Below the pieces are notes generated by a model, which saw only the letters and a list, made by a program, of their open reading frames with translations, made no database searches and was not told where the DNA came from. Shown piece after piece: positions 50,901 through 56,900 of a DNA stretch of 64,000 bases; within the stretch, counting starts at the first letter, position 1; the number at the start of each line of letters is the position of its first letter. The translations under genes were made by a program, and so were the position numbers. Source of the DNA: Haemaphysalis longicornis (lineage: Eukaryota > Arthropoda > Arachnida > Ixodida > Ixodidae); contig CM023450.1 in NCBI GenBank assembly GCA_013339765.2, positions 40,370,711 to 40,434,710 of the forward strand, in the 5' to 3' direction.

Positions 50901-53900
50901 GGGCGGAACGCAAGGTACATGGTGCTCTACCCACTGCGCCACAAAGCCGACACAGAATGGAAGGCTACGAACGCGCCTTATATCCTTGACTCATTCAAAC
51001 TACGTCAAGAAGCTGCTGATACAACGCATTCACTACCTGTGGGCGGAACGCGAGGTACATGGTGCTCTTCCCACTGCGCCACAAAACCGACACAGAATGA
51101 AAGGCTACGAACGCGCCTTATATCCTTGACTCATTCAAACTACGTCAAGAAGCTGCTGATACAACGCATTCACTACCACCAACTCCCAAACACTAAACGT
51201 TAACGCAATACACCCACCCCCTATGCGACGCATTTACTCGAGTCCCCCTCGCGGGGAGATGGGCCCTTTTTTTTAGTGTTCTTAGTGCCTTACTCTGGTT
51301 TCGTCACAAATTGCCCCCGTACTGACAAGTCGTACTGACAAATATAAACGTACAGTACAATTGTCTGCCTCGTGGCTATAAGATAAATTCAGAAACGTCG
51401 TCACCGTTGCTAAGGGCCCAGTTCAACTTCTGGGGGCGGAAGACCAGAGGTCCACGCTCGGATCTCTGGTTTTCTGCCGTAATAAAAGTTTTTCAGTCAG
51501 TCTGGTGGCGGAGCTGCACGAGGGGGAGGAGACGTATGTGCCAGCCAGAAATTAGGCCTAACGTTACGCCTTGGGTTTTAACGGGATCAAATGAATGACG
51601 TACAATGGGTTCGGCGTTGCTTGACTGTCCGTTATGCTTAATGTTATGGCTGCCAAACGTTAAGCTTAAATATTGGCCTAACGAGTGCGATTGGGAAAGG
51701 ATTTTAGTGATAGTAACTGAAAGAAGAAGAAATATACCCAGAGAAAGAGACCCTAAGAAAACAATGTGATAATGACACTTTCGCGCCTTCATCTAAACCA
51801 CACAAGCGTATACATCTGCAACTGCGATCGAGCCCGGCGTTTGTATAACACACCTAAGGGGGCCGTTGGACAACGCGTTATACGCAGGAATATACGATAC
51901 TTCGACACGATATTCCGTTCCGACTGAGCCAAATTGTCCGTACTTTTTATTGAGATTTATATACGCGATATACCGAAATACTCGCGTAGGGTTCGTTATA
52001 CGTAATAAATTAAACCAAACCACGTGTACGAACTATGGTGCACTAAAACAAGAACAGGTTCAGGGTGTTTATGCTTAAATAGATCAGTTAGACAAGTGAT
52101 AGGGTACGCTCAAGGTATACAATTACGCGCAGAAGGGAGCACGGGAGCGGTGGCTGAATTGCATCGCTGCGCCGCGTATACTATAGGAGAGCCGACGGTA
52201 TACCCAATCAGGAGCGGCGTTCGAGGGGTGCGTTCCTGCTGCCCCCGCCGCCCTATCTGACGTTTAATCGCGCTCTAGGCGATTCAGACGGGCCACGGAC
52301 TGGCTCAGTTTCCCACAGCAGCGCTATAGGGCAACAGTGGCCTGGCTGAATCCGCTCCGCTTCAGTGCGAGGCGTTGAAGAAACTATCACGCTCAGTGTC
52401 TTTTGCCAGCTTCTGACGGCATCTTGAAGTATTTGAGCTGTATCCTGCCCCATAGCTTGTGCAACAACGAAGTATAGGAACAATGTTCTTCAGAAGTAGT
52501 CGGTCGAAGATCTAGGGTTCGTAATCGCTCCTTTTTGCTTATTCGCGAGTTGTCACCCGTGTACGAGCTTCTAGTTAAGTATCTCAAAATGCGTAAGGCT
52601 TCCGCAGATTTTTAGATGCTCCTATGGAAGCTCAACAGTCTATGCCCTACTGTAAAGCAGCGGCTCTACGCTAAGCAGAAAAGCGGCTTTCTTTGTTTTC
52701 GTTTTGTGTTATCGGATTATGTTTTTTTTTTTTGCCCACCATCTTTTCCGTCCCACCATTAGGGGTTTCGGATGTTTGAGCCTCACATGTGGGAATTCTT
52801 CATTTGTATGGCATCTTCCCTTCTTCAAAATTGGCTTTGGCGCTGCAAGAAGTCATCGAGCGGCTTTTTATACATGAAAAATGAAGTTTTGCCGACCGGA
52901 TCCCGTAAACAGTTGCACAAACCGAGGCGTGTTGGTTCCGTTTTACGTAAATTCGTTATCTAAAACTGATCTAACTTGAACCATGGTTTGGAGGATTGTG
53001 AGCATCGAACTGAACGCAAGTGTATCCCATTTGGAGATCATTAACAGAGCAAATTCAGGTCACTTAACGCTGCACATCCAGGCCAAAACACTTCGCTTAC
53101 CGGGCTGCTATATGGGAGCGATTTACCTTGCAGGTAGCAGCCCGCTTTAACGTAGTATTTTACAAGTTCACCTACACTATCATCCACCATGGGCATTTCC
53201 TGAAAATAGTCACGCCAATGTTCCGCAATGCTCATACGTCTGAAAAGTCGATTTGGTGAGGGGTATGGAACCAAATTGACTGCAAAATCACTAGCCTCCG
53301 CTAATGGTACGAGGTTGAACAAAGCTTCTGCGAAATCGAAGGGAAGGTCAAAAAGCTGCGTAGTCCAAGTGCTGGCAAATCGCCGCTAACTATCCAAGTT
53401 TAAAATCCAGAGGCAACCAGGAAACCATACGTAATTTCGAGAACTGCGTCCCCCGAACGGCCGTAACTTCTAGTTCAGGACTGTTCTGACGAAAAGCACA
53501 AAGGCCTTGTACCGAGGGATTATACGAGTGAGGCCCGGATCCCAGCGATATTGCCGCCTGGCGCAAATCGGTATTGCCTTTGACGGTAGCGGTGACCCGG
53601 CGCGGGTGAAGAAAATTGCATTCGCCTCTTTCTCTTACATCCGCTGGACGGAACTTTTCGTGCTGAATGCCGCACGGCTGTGAAAAGCGCATTTTTAGCT
53701 ACAGCATCTGGCCTTTCCGCATCGAATAATATAACTTCCCAAAGTTGCCATCATGGTGAAACATTCTTCACGATATCGTAGAAGACCTTGCAACGCCTTC
53801 TGTTATTGCGAGGATCGGATCAGCTTTCGTAAGTTAATGCGTGGCTACCTCAGTTTGTTGAGTGCTCTTGAAGACTCAAACAGTTACTACTCCCAAGATG

Positions 53901-56900
53901 GCTCAATCAAGGCCAGAGAAAAAAGCGGCTTCTTTGTTCTTTCGTACTTGTCGTCTGAGTATACTTCTGCTTTTTTTCTGCCAACGCATTTATATTGGCG
54001 TCCCTTCTTTAGGAGGTTTCGGGATGTTGGGCCTCCAACTAAGGGCATCTTTCCGTCATTTGATGGCTACATTCGTTGTTCACAAATAGGTTCCTCTGCG
54101 TCAAGAGGCATCCGCGCGCTTTGTTTTAATGAAACATGGAGAGGTGTGACCCACCGGACGGCCAAACCACTTGTCCCGTCTGAAGGTTTGTGCTCCGAAT
54201 TTCTTCGTAAATTCGTTCAAAGACGACTCCAACCGAACAATAGACTGATTACGGTGTTGAAGTGCAGATTCTCGCTAACTACGAATAAAATACCTGCAAA
54301 TAAAACTCAAACCGAGAAGAATGTCCAAGTCCTTTATGTACACCCTTCCAGGCGGAGAACATCAATGACGGAGCTTCTAGATTAGGAAAATTATTAGTCT
54401 CTTGTCCTGACTGAGGCCCGCCCACTAACCAGATCGTTATTTAACAAAGTTTTCCCCTCTCCACTCCCTGCATCTTGAGTGCAGTTTTCTATAACCGATA
54501 TCCGAAAAATCGTTAATATGGTGTAAAGTTCCGAAAACCCTCCAGGTCTTAAAAACATATGTGTTACTAAATTTAACGAAGACGCTCGGTTTTGTCATGA
54601 AGCCTCCACGGTTGATGCCTGGTATGAGTCAGCTCGCGTACACCTCGGTTTTTGCGACTACCTACGTTTTTGCAGTCTATAGTGCAGTCGGCAAATTCCA
54701 TGCCTTGACAACGTAAAGTGTGACACACGCGTTCGGCTTCGGCACAGGTTGCAAAAACTGTTTCTACTATGATACGGGATCGTATCCTTTGCAAGCCGAC
54801 AGCCTGAAGGCCTAGAATTTGTTTTGGTCTTCCATTTTCGCTGTTGTCGGTTATTAGCAGTGATGCTCCTTCGAAATGCTTACATAGAAGCTGACGCCTA
54901 GCTCGACTCTTCGCCTCTCGCACAGGACCGGCTTGCAGAAGGGGTGCCGGTAATGTTTCTCCCGTAGCGGTCCAAAATATCTAATTGACACCTGGCTTGT
55001 ATGCGATTTTAAGCCTATATTATGTAAAAAGTACCCACAGCCAATCTGGAGCGGACAAGCATCGCGTGACCGAGCTAAAGACAGCAGGGAGAGCGGTGAG
55101 TGAAGCGCGACCAATGCGAGAATCCCAGCTGAGTCAGGAGGCGCGCTCGCAGCCCGTATCCTCACCGCCAATTACCGACGAAATCACGATAAGGACGGTT
55201 TCAGGCGTCCTGCCCCAGCCGGCCCTATCGAACTTACGCTCGCTGACGGCGGCTCACGACCGGTCCCACGGGACTGGCGCGTCGACACGTTCCCAACAGC
55301 CCGCCCTATAGGCAACACAGTGGCGCTGGTGTATTGCCGTCGCAGCTATCAAGCATGGCTGACGCATCACGCCGTCTGTCCTAGGAAAGTCATCTTGAGG
55401 CTTCAAAGGCACATGCACGCTCCGCGGAACGTGCTTGTTGCGCCCCATGAAGTCGCAACCGTTGAACGTCATTGGTGTGGATCAAATTCTGTCTGACTAC
55501 CCGATAGCTCGTGGCGTGCCTTTGTGATACAATACATTGTAAAACGGCAACAAAATGTTCCCGAAGAATATAGAAAGCACGTGCGGGGTTGTAATATCTA
55601 GGGCGGGTATGGTTATAAAAAACGCTTCCACTTTATGGCTGTTCTTTTATTTGGTGTGCCTTGCTCACCCCCGAGTTACGGCTGTAACTTCTAGTTCAGG
55701 GCTGTTCTGACGAAAAAGCACAAAGGCCTTGTACCGAGGGAATTCGCTTTGTGGTATAACTCTTGCTGTCGATTTATAACTTCTTGAAATTGCACCACCA
55801 GACAGTGGATATAGCGCCTCTGAACAGGACTTTGATGGGTACGCTTTATGGAGAGCAACAAGGGACGTTTCCAAGTGCGCGTAGTTTGCTCGATACAAAC
55901 AGCTACGGATGCGGTGGCTGCGAGCAGCAATATAACCAAAGCCACTGTATTGCCCGCTGCTGTTGGGAAACTGACACGCCCAGTCTGACGCGCCAGCAGA
56001 GCGGCAATTAAACATAAAAGATAAGGCGTCGGGGGTAACACCAGAGTCCTTCAATGCTTCTCTGGTCATGAAACTCCAGGCCAAGTTTCGTACGGGGACA
56101 AAGGCTACCGCGAGTGGCGCTATACACCGCAGATCGGAGGGCATCGGGCGGCCGCCGCTGCTCTGTAGCCAGACCGGCAGGCAGGAAAGCACTAACAGCA
56201 TGTCCGTTCGCACCAAATTTTTTCGCCACCATTTGAGCGACCCACGATACGTAAAGCGAAAGCGCACTGTTGATAAGGCGGCGAGCGTCTGTTTTATCTT
56301 ACTCCGTGGTCCGTTCCCTGCCAAACGCGCTCTGACCACGCCCGCAGCTGCCCTCCGATCAACACCAGCGCCGCGGCGCGGCACCGTACGAAGCTCTCCC
56401 ATAGCGTGATGGCGAAGTTTCATGACCAGAAAGGCATTGAAGGGCTCTGGTAACACGAATGCACACCACAGAACAGGGAGTGCACACCTCGGACGCCGCT
56501 CCTTGGCTCCTGCAGCGCCCCTACGCGGCGCTGCGATGCAATTCAGCCACCGCTCCCGTGCTCAGTTTACTTCTTTCTGCGCGGACCTGTACATATCGTT
56601 TGAAATTGGAACAACGCGCATTATTAAATTTCAACTTTGTTGAGTGAGAACATTTTTAACAGGTGTAATTCATCCCGACGTTTCATTTCTCCAACAGTAC
56701 AAACAGCCGCTTCTGCACGTTGCTGAGAATCAATACATACTGTAATGGGCTGCGCACTGCACCTAAAGCAACCTAACACTGCATGAGGTCGAAATTCAAC
56801 CGTTCCAATTGGGACCGGAGACTGTACCTCGAAGCCATAGGTGTCGAACGAATAGTCAGTTTCAGGATTTTGTCGAGAGAATGTCGCTAGCGTTCAAGCA

